Shown here: positions 39,429 through 48,514 of the stretch, one piece after another
How positions within the stretch are numbered: position 1 is the stretch's first letter
How the letters are laid out: the number at the start of each line of letters is the position of its first letter
Virus record (IMG/VR): IMGVR_UViG_3300031884_000002
Location: 62,001-126,000 of that record
Source of the DNA: a virus
DNA length: 64,000 nucleotides
Direction: 5' to 3' (one strand)
The notes under the pieces: generated by a model
Databases searched by the model: none
What the model was told of the DNA's origin: nothing
The model's input: only the letters and a program-made list of their open reading frames with translations
Program-made: the position numbers and the translations under genes

Positions 39429-40097
39429 TCAATTTAAACTGGTAACTGTATATTCCGGTCTAATACCTTTATTCATATCAACAGACCCATCGGAATTGAG
39501 CCTAACATATCCAATATCATTTTTCATTTTAATGAATTGTTTAATAGCAATCTTCTCTCCCAATGTAGAAGCAGCCGATTGAACCAATTGTCCAATAGTA
39601 ATCTTATCATCCTTGACAAACTTTTGATTCATCAGACAATAATCAGATATATATTTTCCAATTTTACCCTCTATAATTTTATCAATAATATTTCCCGGTT
39701 TATTTTTATTAGTGGAAAATACATCCTGTTTAATATGGTTAATTTCTTCCGGTTTAATTTCATCTTTACTTATAGAAGTAGGAGTAATTGGAGTGGAACA
39801 TATATGCATACAAATGTCCTTGGCTAAATTGACAAATGTTTCATTTTTTGCCACGAAATCAGTTTGACAAGCCAATACAATCATTGCGCCAACTTTGTGA
39901 TTATGAATGTAAGAATATACAATGCCAGCATTGGCTACTCGGTTTGCCATATCAGTAGTATCGGTTTGCTTTTCTTTAATTAGAAAATCTATTGCTTTTT
40001 CTACATCTCCACCGGAGGTTTCCAATGCAACATTGATTTTATTATAAGGAGACATTGTAATGTCTCGGATATGTTTAATTTTTTCTGGTTGTGTCAT
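39429..40097 (-). CDS. tsf: Elongation factor Ts
   Basis: A 222-aa protein. N-terminal UBA-like domain KIHVALETSGGDVEKAIDFL-type (observed: INVALETSGGDVEKAIDFLI), then core signatures NAGIVYSYIHNHKVGAMIVL, QTDFVAKNETFVNLAKDIC and the second core region with QKFVKDDKITIGQLVQ. Compared with about 280 aa in E. coli EF-Ts it is compact. EF-Ts recycles EF-Tu-GDP. EF-Tu is not in this window, so it probably acts on the host factor. Overlaps the upstream gene by ATGA. Confidence 0.9.
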   Translation of the reverse strand: MTQPEKIKHIRDITMSPYNKINVALETSGGDVEKAIDFLIKEKQTDTTDMANRVANAGIVYSYIHNHKVGAMIVLACQTDFVAKNETFVNLAKDICMHICSTPITPTSISKDEIKPEEINHIKQDVFSTNKNKPGNIIDKIIEGKIGKYISDYCLMNQKFVKDDKITIGQLVQSAASTLGEKIAIKQFIKMKNDIGYVRLNSDGSVDMNKGIRPEYTVTSLN

Positions 40098-40423
40098 AAA
40101 TCGTTAATATTCTGAGTTAATGCCCATTGTATGGAATCTTTGGTATTTAATACCATTCTCCAACCGGTTTTAGTTTTACATAAATGGGTATTCTTAACAA
40201 ATACTGGAGGAAGTATATCAGATTTTTTCTTCAAGTCAAGATATTCCGATTCTAAAAAATTGATATAGGCATTAAACTTTGCTTCTCTGTCTAATTTGGA
40301 TATTTTCTCACAATTTCCATTGGCACATTTAGATTCTGTATCATCTATATCTTTAAACAAAACAGTTCTATTATTACAATGTTCGCATACCAACCATAAT
40401 ATGAATGGTATTTTATTTTTCAT
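40094..40423 (-). CDS. Zinc-binding hypothetical protein, 109 aa
   Basis: A 109-aa protein with CEHCNNRTVLF and CANGNCEK (zinc ribbon) near the N-terminus; remainder basic. Function unknown. Confidence 0.6.
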   Translation of the reverse strand: MKNKIPFILWLVCEHCNNRTVLFKDIDDTESKCANGNCEKISKLDREAKFNAYINFLESEYLDLKKKSDILPPVFVKNTHLCKTKTGWRMVLNTKDSIQWALTQNINDL

Positions 40424-41255
40424 TTAATTTATATTCCATTTCGACAATTTCATTGACTCGTTTAACTATATCTTTCTTATTAGTTTGATATAGACCAGCC
40501 GATGAAAATGAAGTTAATTCTAAAAGCCAACAGTTGCCATCGGCATCTTCTGCGATATCAATGCAAAATATAGAGTCGGGATAATATCCAACTTTTAATA
40601 TTTCTTTACATTTTTCAGTTGCTTTGGGCGGCACACTTGGAATATAAGTTCGCTTTCCTTGATATTGGTAAGTCGATGCCGCAATTATTTCTCCTCCATT
40701 GTATTTACTACATACTAAACGATATTCCCCTGTAATTTGTTTAGGTGTAGATATAATCATTATATCGTTATCAATTGCACTGCTGGCAATAGAGTTTTCC
40801 CAGAATCTATCAAAATCCTGCATATCTATTAGTTGAGCCTGAAATGTTTTTTCGCCACTATCAGGCCGGATAAAAATCAATGCTTCTTTTCCAAATGTTC
40901 TATAGAAATAGAACTTATCTTCCTTTAAGTTTTTAAGAGTAGTAAACGCATTCGTATCATTGAATAAATGTTTTTGAAAATACGGATAGTATTTACTACA
41001 TAAATAATTATTCCAATTATTATAAGCAATAGGAAAACAACCTCTGGGTAAACGACTCGCTATATTTTTAGTCATTTGAATTGAACCTTGAACTATAACA
41101 CAATCATTCTCTTCAAATCCAGCCGGATTAAAGTCAAAATGATTATGCCGTCCAATGACAAAACAATATCGTCCAGATTCTTTAATAGCAGAAATTAAAT
41201 CATTATAATCTTCGCTATCAGTAAAGTTTTCTATAATATATTTCACTTTTTTCAT
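40413..41255 (-). CDS. ATP-grasp enzyme, R2K-clade-like
   Basis: Start set at ATG 41255 (MKKVKYIIENFTDSEDY); an ATG 36 nt upstream adds only a hydrophobic stretch. The 280-aa product has ATP-grasp features: FGKEALIFIRPDSGEKTF (ATP-binding), ITGEYRLVCSKYNGGEIIAAS and FCIDIAEDADGNCWLLELTSF (metal-binding E/D-x-E). This fits the R2K clade found in phages, which may join amino acids or peptides. Substrate unknown. A weak promoter (TTGACT 41286-41291, 16-bp spacer, TTACAC) lies upstream. Confidence 0.7.
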   Translation of the reverse strand: MKKVKYIIENFTDSEDYNDLISAIKESGRYCFVIGRHNHFDFNPAGFEENDCVIVQGSIQMTKNIASRLPRGCFPIAYNNWNNYLCSKYYPYFQKHLFNDTNAFTTLKNLKEDKFYFYRTFGKEALIFIRPDSGEKTFQAQLIDMQDFDRFWENSIASSAIDNDIMIISTPKQITGEYRLVCSKYNGGEIIAASTYQYQGKRTYIPSVPPKATEKCKEILKVGYYPDSIFCIDIAEDADGNCWLLELTSFSSAGLYQTNKKDIVKRVNEIVEMEYKLNEK

Positions 41256-41321
41256 TATTATTAGTGTAATAAAAAATATGATACAAGTCAAGTAAAATTA
41301 TCAATACTTCCTATTTTGTTT

Positions 41322-41331
41322 TATATTTATA
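41322..41331 (+). promoter_or_regulatory. TATATTTATA element before the HNH gene
   Basis: Perfect decamer, 6 nt before the ATG at 41338. Confidence 0.5.
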
Positions 41332-41337
41332 TAATAT

Positions 41338-41973
41338 ATGAAAATATGTAAATTATGTCAAGTAAACCAACTCAAATCCAATTTTTACAAAGGACATTTA
41401 AAATGTAAATCTTGTTGTATTAAAACCCAGAAAATATGGGCCAATTCTCATAGAGATTTAACAAGAAAATATTTTAAAAAATTTAAAACAAACAATCCAA
41501 TTAGATATAAAAAACAACAACAAAAATATATAAATAAAAATAGAAAAATATTATCAGAAAAAAGTTGTATATGGAGAAAAAATAATAGACCTCGGTGGAA
41601 TAAATATATAAAACAATATAAAAAAGAAAATATAAATTATAGATTAAGCGAATTATTAAGAAGTAGAATATATAGTGCTCTTAAAGGAATAACAAAATCA
41701 AAGTCAACTATCCAGTTACTTGGTTGTACGTATGATGAATTCAAACATCATTTAGAATCTAAATTTTTAGACGGTATGAATTGGGATAATTATGGTAAAT
41801 GGCATATAGATCATATAAAACCATGTGCTTTGTTTAATTTATCTAAAAAAGAAGAACAATTAAAATGTTTTAATTATAAAAATTTACAACCACTATGGGC
41901 TAAAGATAATTTAAAAAAACATACAAAATATACACCACAAATGTTTAATCATAACCAATATCCATGTTCATAA
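41338..41973 (+). CDS. HNH homing endonuclease
   Basis: A 211-aa protein. N-terminal zinc module (CKLCQVNQLKSNF ... LKCKSCC), a long basic helical linker, and a C-terminal nuclease with LGCTYDEFKHHLESKF, NYGKWHIDHIKPCALF and NLQPLWAKDN. Related in its nuclease domain to the gene at 23054. It overlaps the 3' end of a small convergent gene. Confidence 0.85.
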   Translation: MKICKLCQVNQLKSNFYKGHLKCKSCCIKTQKIWANSHRDLTRKYFKKFKTNNPIRYKKQQQKYINKNRKILSEKSCIWRKNNRPRWNKYIKQYKKENINYRLSELLRSRIYSALKGITKSKSTIQLLGCTYDEFKHHLESKFLDGMNWDNYGKWHIDHIKPCALFNLSKKEEQLKCFNYKNLQPLWAKDNLKKHTKYTPQMFNHNQYPCS

Positions 41974-42129
41974 TGGGCAGCATCATTACAAGCATAAATC
42001 CATCCACAACTCCAAGTATCATATCCAACATTCATATTCTTCAGTTTCGTATGTATATGGATTTTCTGTAGAAGTAAGTCCACAACAATATGAGTTATAT
42101 CCATCCTCAAATATAGAATCATCGTTCAT
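41949..42129 (-). pseudogene. Small gene with an apparent frameshift
   Basis: ATG 42129 opens MNDDSIFEDGYNSYCCGLTS and stops after 36 codons, but the +1 frame continues as NVGYDTWSCGWIYACNDAAH and stops at 41949. Together they read as one 60-65-aa Trp/Cys-rich protein. Either a one-base frameshift or two overlapping peptides. The end overlaps the HNH gene. Confidence 0.45.
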
Positions 42130-42730
42130 TTAATTTCTTTTTTAAATCTTCGACAGTATATAGATGTTTGTCTTGTTTGTCAATCCATTTCACAGATTCA
42201 GTTAAAGTTTTCTCCAACTTTTTACCATCCGTTTTAACTTGCTTATTAGTAAATCCCCAGAATGTTAATTCGTATAATATTTCTGCCACTTGACCTTCCA
42301 GTGACAGATTTTTTACTTTATTTATAATGGGAGTATCAATATATTTATTCCAATCTGCCGGTCCAATTGAAAAAAACTTATTATATTTATCTAAATTACA
42401 ATTATAATGTCCTTGAGGAAGTGGCTCTCCACCCCACGGTTTCAATCCTTTATTTGGTTTCTCATAATTATGATTTAATAGACATACTTCAATATAATTT
42501 TCATAAGTTCCAAATGATTTAGCCGATTTAACGCATATTGACATTTCATCGGGTTTATTATGTTTAAGCGTAAGTAATTCATTAACTACTTTACTATATG
42601 CGGAAGTAATCTGTTTTAGTGTATGTCGGTCACATTTATAAGCATAACTTTTTTCTTTTTTATAAAGATATTCATATACTCCATTTTTTCCATTTAAATG
42701 GACTATTTTAAATAAATCTCTCAGAGTCAT
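42119..42730 (-). CDS. Hypothetical protein, 203 aa
   Basis: A 203-aa protein (MTLRDLFKIVHLNGKNGVYE ... ILYELTFWGFTNKQVKTDGK). The order of a helical N-terminus and a C-terminal LYELTFWGF is shared by phage proteins of unknown role. No function assigned. Confidence 0.6.
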   Translation of the reverse strand: MTLRDLFKIVHLNGKNGVYEYLYKKEKSYAYKCDRHTLKQITSAYSKVVNELLTLKHNKPDEMSICVKSAKSFGTYENYIEVCLLNHNYEKPNKGLKPWGGEPLPQGHYNCNLDKYNKFFSIGPADWNKYIDTPIINKVKNLSLEGQVAEILYELTFWGFTNKQVKTDGKKLEKTLTESVKWIDKQDKHLYTVEDLKKKLNER

Positions 42731-42936
42731 ATATTTACCTCCGGTGCAATTTCTAAATATTCATAGTTAATATGGTCGGGTTCCATACGAGCAAACCTTC
42801 GATTACAATATTTACCAAAGTTCACCAATGCATCTTTTTCATGTTTTCCATGAATCAGACATGAAACTCCCTCTTGGGAGTATCCTGATATACCTCGAAC
42901 TTTAACGCTAACTTTTGCTTTAATATAGAATAACAT
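42727..42936 (-). CDS. Hypothetical protein, 69 aa
   Basis: A 69-aa protein (MLFYIKAKVSVKVRGISGYS ... HGKHEKDALVNFGKYC). Overlaps the next gene by ATGA. Confidence 0.55.
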   Translation of the reverse strand: MLFYIKAKVSVKVRGISGYSQEGVSCLIHGKHEKDALVNFGKYCNRRFARMEPDHINYEYLEIAPEVNI

Positions 42937-42945
42937 AATTTTAAT

Positions 42946-43314
42946 TTAAGACATTGTGGTTGATGGAATTAACTCTGCGATTTTTCTAAGATTTTCCAAA
43001 CTTACATTTTTACTGTTCCTGCCATATTCAAATGATTTCCAAATAACACTACATAATTTAGCTGATTCTACTTCATCCAACCATTCTTGTTCGGATGCGT
43101 ATAACACATAATCCACACAATAATCAGTCTTTTGACTCCAATTTTCTAATATGTATTGAGTTTCAAACACATACTGTCCCCGTGTTTCAGCCGTGAAATA
43201 TTTATTACCCACTTTGGTAACTACTACGGGAGTAAGAACTTGTGGAGAATTTCGGGCGGCATTTCCGGTATTCAATCGGAATAATTGCTGTCCTATGACT
43301 GGTTTTGGTCTCAT
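42946..43314 (-). CDS. Hypothetical protein, 122 aa
   Basis: A 122-aa protein with a barrel-like N-terminus (VIGQQLFRLNTGNAARN; VVVTKVGNKYFTAET) and a helical C-terminus. First gene of the operon starting at 43323-43350. Confidence 0.6.
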   Translation of the reverse strand: MRPKPVIGQQLFRLNTGNAARNSPQVLTPVVVTKVGNKYFTAETRGQYVFETQYILENWSQKTDYCVDYVLYASEQEWLDEVESAKLCSVIWKSFEYGRNSKNVSLENLRKIAELIPSTTMS

Positions 43315-43322
43315 ATTTCAAA

Positions 43323-43350
43323 AGTATATCAGGTTATATCTGATTGTCAA
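43323..43350 (-). promoter_or_regulatory. Promoter for the 122-aa gene
   Basis: Minus-strand TTGACA (43345-43350) and TATACT (43323-43328), 16-bp spacer. The -35 box is inside the 20-bp sequence repeated at 46612. Confidence 0.7.
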
Positions 43351-43360
43351 GGTATTCTTT
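43341..43360 (+). repeat. 20-bp direct repeat, left copy
   Basis: TGATTGTCAAGGTATTCTTT occurs here and, identically, at 46612-46631. The two copies bracket the two-gene cassette 43387-46614. Confidence 0.8.
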
Positions 43361-43373
43361 CGAATTGGTAAGT

Positions 43374-43383
43374 TATATTTATA
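43374..43383 (+). promoter_or_regulatory. TATATTTATA element before the cassette
   Basis: Perfect decamer 3 nt before the ATG at 43387, the same arrangement as for the homing endonucleases, although this gene is not one. Confidence 0.5.
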
Positions 43384-43386
43384 AAT

Positions 43387-43989
43387 ATGATAAAAGAACA
43401 TCACATAGTTAATATGGATATGGATAAAGCTTTCGATATTTTTCAGAAAAGTTATACCAAATCAACCGGAAAAAGTTGGGATAAAGATAAGTTTATCGAT
43501 AGAGCTATAGACTGGGAGTTTTATGGTGATGATAATGGATTTGTAGCACTCCGAAAACAAAAAAGTGATTTGGTTAAATTAGTTGGTGCCGCTGGAAGTT
43601 TAAAATCTGTATATAAAGGTATGCAAGATATTAAACATTTATATAGTAGTAAAATGGTATGGGGACTCGTATCAAGAGATATTAGCAGTCAATTGGAAAA
43701 ACTTGGATTTTATGTATTTAGATTAAAAGGAGGGCTGTCTGATAAAATGATGATATTTTTTATAAAAAATACAATTCCATCATCCGTACTGGGCGGGGCA
43801 ACTATCAATGGTATTGATAAAGATGGAAGTCTTAATTTAACATATGGTGATGTGGGGTCAGTTGATAAAGTATTGATTGGAAATAAAGGATATTTTCAAT
43901 TCCTCATTAACAGTATTCAAAACAACGGCAAAATCCCAGATATGATTAAAAACAAATTAATTGCCGCAATCAATAATATAATTCAATAA
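43387..43989 (+). CDS. GNAT-like acetyltransferase (tentative)
   Basis: A 200-aa protein. FVALRKQKSDLVKLVGAAGS, YKGMQDIKHLYSSKMVWGLV and SSQLEKLGFYVF follow the order of GNAT strands (substrate strand, CoA loop, end-of-domain EKLGF), as in phage acetyltransferase-like proteins. The classical Q/RxxGxG/A loop is not clear. It lies 3 nt before the 873-aa gene and is probably co-transcribed. Confidence 0.45.
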   Translation: MIKEHHIVNMDMDKAFDIFQKSYTKSTGKSWDKDKFIDRAIDWEFYGDDNGFVALRKQKSDLVKLVGAAGSLKSVYKGMQDIKHLYSSKMVWGLVSRDISSQLEKLGFYVFRLKGGLSDKMMIFFIKNTIPSSVLGGATINGIDKDGSLNLTYGDVGSVDKVLIGNKGYFQFLINSIQNNGKIPDMIKNKLIAAINNIIQ

Positions 43990-43992
43990 TCT

Positions 43993-46614
43993 ATGATTAA
44001 GCTAATTGACCTTATAGTTGAAAGAAGAAGTCATCCCAAGTTAAATCCGAAAACCTCAGTGGCGTCTCAAATATTAGAGTTTTCAAAACAAGACGATTTG
44101 TTTGTATCATTTACTGCAATTGCCAAAATCGGAATAAATCCAAAAAGTAACTATGATACTCCTCTTGGACTGTATTGTTATCCACTTAAAACCGCATCGA
44201 ACTATTATACTAAAAATAATAAATTAGGAATTGATTTTCCATTTGCATCGGAACATCCATATCTATATGTTCTTAAAAAAAATGAAGGCATTCGAGAACT
44301 TAATATAACTACATATACCAAAGAACAAGGAAATCAAGACATAGATAAATTAATAAGTGTATATTCACATTTTTTTGAGCCGGATGCATTACAAATCCTT
44401 AAAGCTTCATGTAGTCGAAATACGAAATTTTCCAGAGAGCAGATTGGAGAGTTTTGGTATTTTTGTAAAAAACTGTCGGAAATGATTGCTCAAATTAAAA
44501 ATACAAAACCGACCATTATATGGAACATATTATTATATAAGAATCTTGGATATGATTTGGTTATAGATGAAGGAAGAGGAGTTATACATGGAAATGAAAA
44601 ATGTCAAGCATTCTTTACAAATAAAAGAGCATTCAGCGTTTATAGAGTGTTGGATAATCCATATTCCGAAGAAAAATCAGTAAGACGTAAACATATTAAT
44701 TACCAAGCATTAACTAAAAATATTAAAAATCTTAAACAATATATAGAATATAAAAAAGACGAATTAAGTTATAATGATATTACAAATATACTACACTGTG
44801 TTCAAAACTCTCCTCAAGTTGTACATTATTTAGCCGCAAATATCCCATTAACAGAATCTAATATAGATAGTCTTTTTAATAGAACTCAAGATAAACAGGG
44901 ACTTATTGATATTTTACTTAATCGAGATATTCCGCTTACAGATTATAATATAACTGTATTATTATCCAATTCTCCAGACCTAGAAAAAACGCTGGAAATA
45001 TTATTAAATAAAAATATTCAATTTGATGATGATATTGTAGAACGTCTATTGCGGGCTGCAACTGATAAAATAAAAATGGTTAATATTTTATTTGATAAAA
45101 ATATTCAATTAACTAGTAATATAGTGGGGTCGATGCTTACTATAGTTCCAGATAAGAAATATATAGTTCATATGTTATTAAATAAAGATATTCCTCTGGA
45201 TGATATTACCATTCATAATTTATTATCACACTCCCCCGATAAAAAAGATGTAGCAGAGTTTTTATTAAACGTAAAAGGAGTTTTACCAAATGCTATATTT
45301 ACTTCTGACAATATAGAATATATGTTAAAAACGGTAATGGATAAACAACAAGTTGTAGATTATTTATTAAGTAAAAATATAGAATTAGATATGGAAAGTA
45401 TAATAAAATTAATTATAAATGCTCCAAATAAACAACAGATAGGAGATTATATAACAAATAAAGATATTATATTATCACAGTATTGCATACAATCCTCAAT
45501 ATATGATTCGGATGATAAAGAATCAGTAATCAATATGTTTCTGAAATGTGGAATGCCGCAAGATAAAATATTTACAAACGATGTGATAAACCATATTATA
45601 ATCACAGCAAATAATAAAAAACATTCAATTGATTGGTTGTTAAGTCATAATATTGGATTGGATGAAAGTAATATTATTAATATTTTAAGATATTCGGTTA
45701 ATAAACAAGCATCGATTGAGTATATATTAAACAATTATGAAATGACAAAGACGGTAATAGATTATTTATTAGTAGAATCTCCCAACCAATTGGATACGCT
45801 TGATGCTTTACTTAGTAAGAATATTCAATTATCTCCAACTTCTATAAATATTATTTATCAAGCATCAAACGATAAAATAAAAACATTAGAAAATCTATTG
45901 AGTAGAAATGTTCCACTAAAACCTGATAATATATACTATCTATTACATAATTTTCCCAATTCTATGCAAATTTCAGATTATATAATAAATAATGTTACAT
46001 TGAATGGTGAAATTATAAGTTCAATAATTAAATATACTCCGAATAAACTTAAAACGATAGAGACATTACGAAATAAAGGAATTGATATAAATAAATTATC
46101 AACCCCAATAGACACAAATATATTTATAACGGCTGTAAATAAACAAGAAAACCTAGACGCATTATTAAAATCGGGAATGTCAATAAATACTATATTTAGC
46201 GATGAAAACGTAGAAGAATTATTAAATAATTCATATAATAGGGATGATTTGGTTGAATTTTTATTAAACAATAATGTACCTCTAACTTCTAACAATGTTA
46301 GTAACTTAATCAGGTATTCCTCTCATAGTCAAAAACCAAAAACAGTCTATATTTTACTTAATCGAGATATTCCACTTGAAGACCCTAAAGTTGTAAGTTA
46401 TATAGTAAACCATGCCCCAAATAAAGTAAAAACGTTAGACATGTTATTAGACAAAAATATAAAAATATCAAAAGACCAAATAGACGACTTATTTGCATAT
46501 TCGACTTGCTCAGAAACTAACGAGCTTATAAAGTATTTTAAATTTAATGATTTACCTCTTCCAACCGGATATATAGACGAACGACTCCATATATATAAAG
46601 AATATTATAGTTGA
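43993..46614 (+). CDS. Large protein: phage ART-like N-domain plus helical repeats
   Basis: An 873-aa protein. Residues 1-230 resemble a domain common in large phages and thought to be ADP-ribosyltransferase-like (ASEHPYLYVLKKNEG; IWNILLYKNLGYDLVIDEGR; GVIHGNEKCQAFF). Residues about 250-860 are some 17 degenerate repeats of about 34 aa with the core hxxLLNKNIPLxxxNIxxLLxxSPDK, predicted as paired helices in a solenoid similar in spirit to ankyrin or PPR arrays. The repeats should bind a partner; the N-domain may modify it. Possibly a virion-injected effector. Confidence 0.6.
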   Translation: MIKLIDLIVERRSHPKLNPKTSVASQILEFSKQDDLFVSFTAIAKIGINPKSNYDTPLGLYCYPLKTASNYYTKNNKLGIDFPFASEHPYLYVLKKNEGIRELNITTYTKEQGNQDIDKLISVYSHFFEPDALQILKASCSRNTKFSREQIGEFWYFCKKLSEMIAQIKNTKPTIIWNILLYKNLGYDLVIDEGRGVIHGNEKCQAFFTNKRAFSVYRVLDNPYSEEKSVRRKHINYQALTKNIKNLKQYIEYKKDELSYNDITNILHCVQNSPQVVHYLAANIPLTESNIDSLFNRTQDKQGLIDILLNRDIPLTDYNITVLLSNSPDLEKTLEILLNKNIQFDDDIVERLLRAATDKIKMVNILFDKNIQLTSNIVGSMLTIVPDKKYIVHMLLNKDIPLDDITIHNLLSHSPDKKDVAEFLLNVKGVLPNAIFTSDNIEYMLKTVMDKQQVVDYLLSKNIELDMESIIKLIINAPNKQQIGDYITNKDIILSQYCIQSSIYDSDDKESVINMFLKCGMPQDKIFTNDVINHIIITANNKKHSIDWLLSHNIGLDESNIINILRYSVNKQASIEYILNNYEMTKTVIDYLLVESPNQLDTLDALLSKNIQLSPTSINIIYQASNDKIKTLENLLSRNVPLKPDNIYYLLHNFPNSMQISDYIINNVTLNGEIISSIIKYTPNKLKTIETLRNKGIDINKLSTPIDTNIFITAVNKQENLDALLKSGMSINTIFSDENVEELLNNSYNRDDLVEFLLNNNVPLTSNNVSNLIRYSSHSQKPKTVYILLNRDIPLEDPKVVSYIVNHAPNKVKTLDMLLDKNIKISKDQIDDLFAYSTCSETNELIKYFKFNDLPLPTGYIDERLHIYKEYYS

Positions 46615-46631
46615 TTGTCAAGGTATTCTTT
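46612..46631 (+). repeat. 20-bp direct repeat, right copy
   Basis: Identical to 43341-43360. It overlaps the stop region of the 873-aa gene and lies just before the IS605-type element. Confidence 0.8.
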
Positions 46632-46659
46632 AATTGTCTCTAAGTCAACAACACCTACC

Positions 46660-47799
46660 CTAAAGGGATAGGTGCTTGAACGGCCCCGAGGAGCGGGACT
46701 TATATTCGTATGGCGTATTGACTGACGCCTGCCCATAAGTCAGATTTGTGGTCTGTGATACGGGATGTTTGGACATTTTTCCAATGTTGATAGCAGCATT
46801 GATGTCCGAGTCATATATCATTCCATTTACTTTAGAGTAAAATCTACAACCTCTTCTTTCACCTTCGACTTTACCCGTTACCGAGTCTCGTTGTGATGTA
46901 TAGGAAGGGCAAACAAACAGAACAGTTTTACCTTGGTTCTGTGCCTTATAGGTTATTACTCTACGGAGTTCAAACATTGGAACTTGTGATATACTTCTTT
47001 TATTTTGGTATTTGTGTTTCTTTCTTTTTATGCTCTTGAGGTTTTCAAGACAAATTGTATCGGCTTCCGTTCGGAGAACGGCATTGGAAATTAGATGGGT
47101 TTGGTTCTTGTTCTTGTTTCGTTCTTTTCTTCGTAACGAATAACGAAGTTTCCTACGGGCACTCTTCGTTCCCTTGGATTTGAGTTTGTCTTTCAAGTAT
47201 CTCAATCTTCGTTTTTCACCGTTGAACTTCTTATCAATAATAAGTCGCCCATCCGAACAAGCAGCACTCCTACGGATGCCGATGTCCACTCCTAATGCCA
47301 ATCGTTGTTTGAGTTTTTCAACTTTGTTTTCAAAAGAGAAAGCGATACATACTTTATCATTATCCACATATATTAGAGGGTCTTGGTATGCGTATTTTTC
47401 CATCAACTCTTTCAGTCGTGGATAGACAACAAACTTGAAGGTCTGTCGTTTTCCTGTGGTCGTGATGCGAATAGAAAACTTATCTGGGATTGAGTAAAGT
47501 CGTTTATCCAATCTCATTGAGAGGTTCTTTTTTACAATGAGAGTTTTCTTATGCTTATTGGATTTCGCAGACCGATAGGAAGCAAGAACTTCTTGTTCTG
47601 CTTTGATTATTACTTGGGATGGGATTTCTGGATTTGACTTACGAACATTTTTATACACTTTGGAGTGAAGAACTACAAGAGAGTTCTTTGTTTCTGGTAG
47701 TTGTTCCTTGGAAGCAAGGTTGAATACAAACCTTTCGTATTCAAGCAACTTTTTCAGTTCTTGACAATCTCCTAAAAGTGTGGTATTGTAACTCAACAT
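46660..47799 (-). CDS. tnpB: TnpB RNA-guided nuclease
   Basis: A 379-aa protein with LALGVDIGIRRSAACSDG (RuvC-I Asp), TICLENLKSIKRKKHK (RuvC-II Glu) and IYDSDINAAINIGK (RuvC-III Asp), so all three catalytic residues are present. The CxxC zinc ribbon is replaced by TSQRDSVTGKVEGERRGC. TnpB cuts DNA guided by an omega RNA from the element end, here the 3' region near 46650-46760. The ATG overlaps the stop of the upstream HNH gene by 7 nt. Confidence 0.88.
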   Translation of the reverse strand: MLSYNTTLLGDCQELKKLLEYERFVFNLASKEQLPETKNSLVVLHSKVYKNVRKSNPEIPSQVIIKAEQEVLASYRSAKSNKHKKTLIVKKNLSMRLDKRLYSIPDKFSIRITTTGKRQTFKFVVYPRLKELMEKYAYQDPLIYVDNDKVCIAFSFENKVEKLKQRLALGVDIGIRRSAACSDGRLIIDKKFNGEKRRLRYLKDKLKSKGTKSARRKLRYSLRRKERNKNKNQTHLISNAVLRTEADTICLENLKSIKRKKHKYQNKRSISQVPMFELRRVITYKAQNQGKTVLFVCPSYTSQRDSVTGKVEGERRGCRFYSKVNGMIYDSDINAAINIGKMSKHPVSQTTNLTYGQASVNTPYEYKSRSSGPFKHLSL

Positions 47800-48278
47800 A
47801 GTTTTAGATTTTTGGATATTTTTTGTATTCGTGAAAGGAATTCGTTATCATCAAAATATGATTTTAACATATTACATCCCTTACAGCAAACTACACAGTT
47901 TTCTTTTGTATAACCAATTTTATTATTTTTCCTATCTAAATTATAAGCACAGGTGGCACCTACCTTTCGATATGGTTCCCATTTAACTAATTCCCCACAA
48001 TAATGACAATTGGAAATTTTTGTTAATTCAAGAAATTCATCAAAAGTTAAATCTACAATAATATTTTTCGTTCTATGTTTTTGAGAATTTAGAAGAAAAT
48101 TATATAAGGAACGAAAGGGAGGCAAATGCCGTTGTTTATTTCTCATTGTTTCTCTTGTTTTTTCGGTCAATATTTCAATTTCTCCGTTTTTATAAAGAAT
48201 ACAAAAACAATCACGACACCAATTAGACCGCACGTCTTTTTCTTTTCCACATTTACAAAAATTTCTCTTGTGTTTCAT
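47793..48278 (-). CDS. HNH endonuclease inside the IS605-type element
   Basis: A 161-aa protein with an N-terminal Cys4 module (FCKCGKEKDVRSNWCRDC) and an HNH domain (SNCHYCGELVKWEP ... YNLDRKNNKIGYTKENCVVCC). It overlaps tnpB by 7 nt and is co-transcribed with it. Such a gene is not part of a standard IS605 and may be a hitch-hiking homing endonuclease. Confidence 0.8.
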   Translation of the reverse strand: MKHKRNFCKCGKEKDVRSNWCRDCFCILYKNGEIEILTEKTRETMRNKQRHLPPFRSLYNFLLNSQKHRTKNIIVDLTFDEFLELTKISNCHYCGELVKWEPYRKVGATCAYNLDRKNNKIGYTKENCVVCCKGCNMLKSYFDDNEFLSRIQKISKNLKLC

Positions 48279-48302
48279 ATTAGTCTTCTATATATATACA
48301 AG

Positions 48303-48482
48303 ATGAAAACAAAAACACCAAATTATATTAAGAAATCTCAAAAAATGTGGATAGAACGAAAATTGAAAGATGGTTGGAAAAGATTCTCGGTTATTCAACC
48401 ACCCGAAATAATTGAAAAACTGAAACGATATCAAAAAGAACTATATGCCGAGTATAAAATAAATAAACTCGATTATCTTTGA
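48303..48482 (+). CDS. Small basic protein, 59 aa
   Basis: Start at ATG 48303 (MKTKTPNYIKKSQKMWIERK). FSVIQPPEIIEKLKRYQKEL resembles a ribbon-helix-helix unit, so it may be a small DNA-binding repressor. Uncertain. Confidence 0.5.
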   Translation: MKTKTPNYIKKSQKMWIERKLKDGWKRFSVIQPPEIIEKLKRYQKELYAEYKINKLDYL

Positions 48483-48514
48483 CATTTTTATTTTTCGTGT
48501 TATACTTCTCCATT

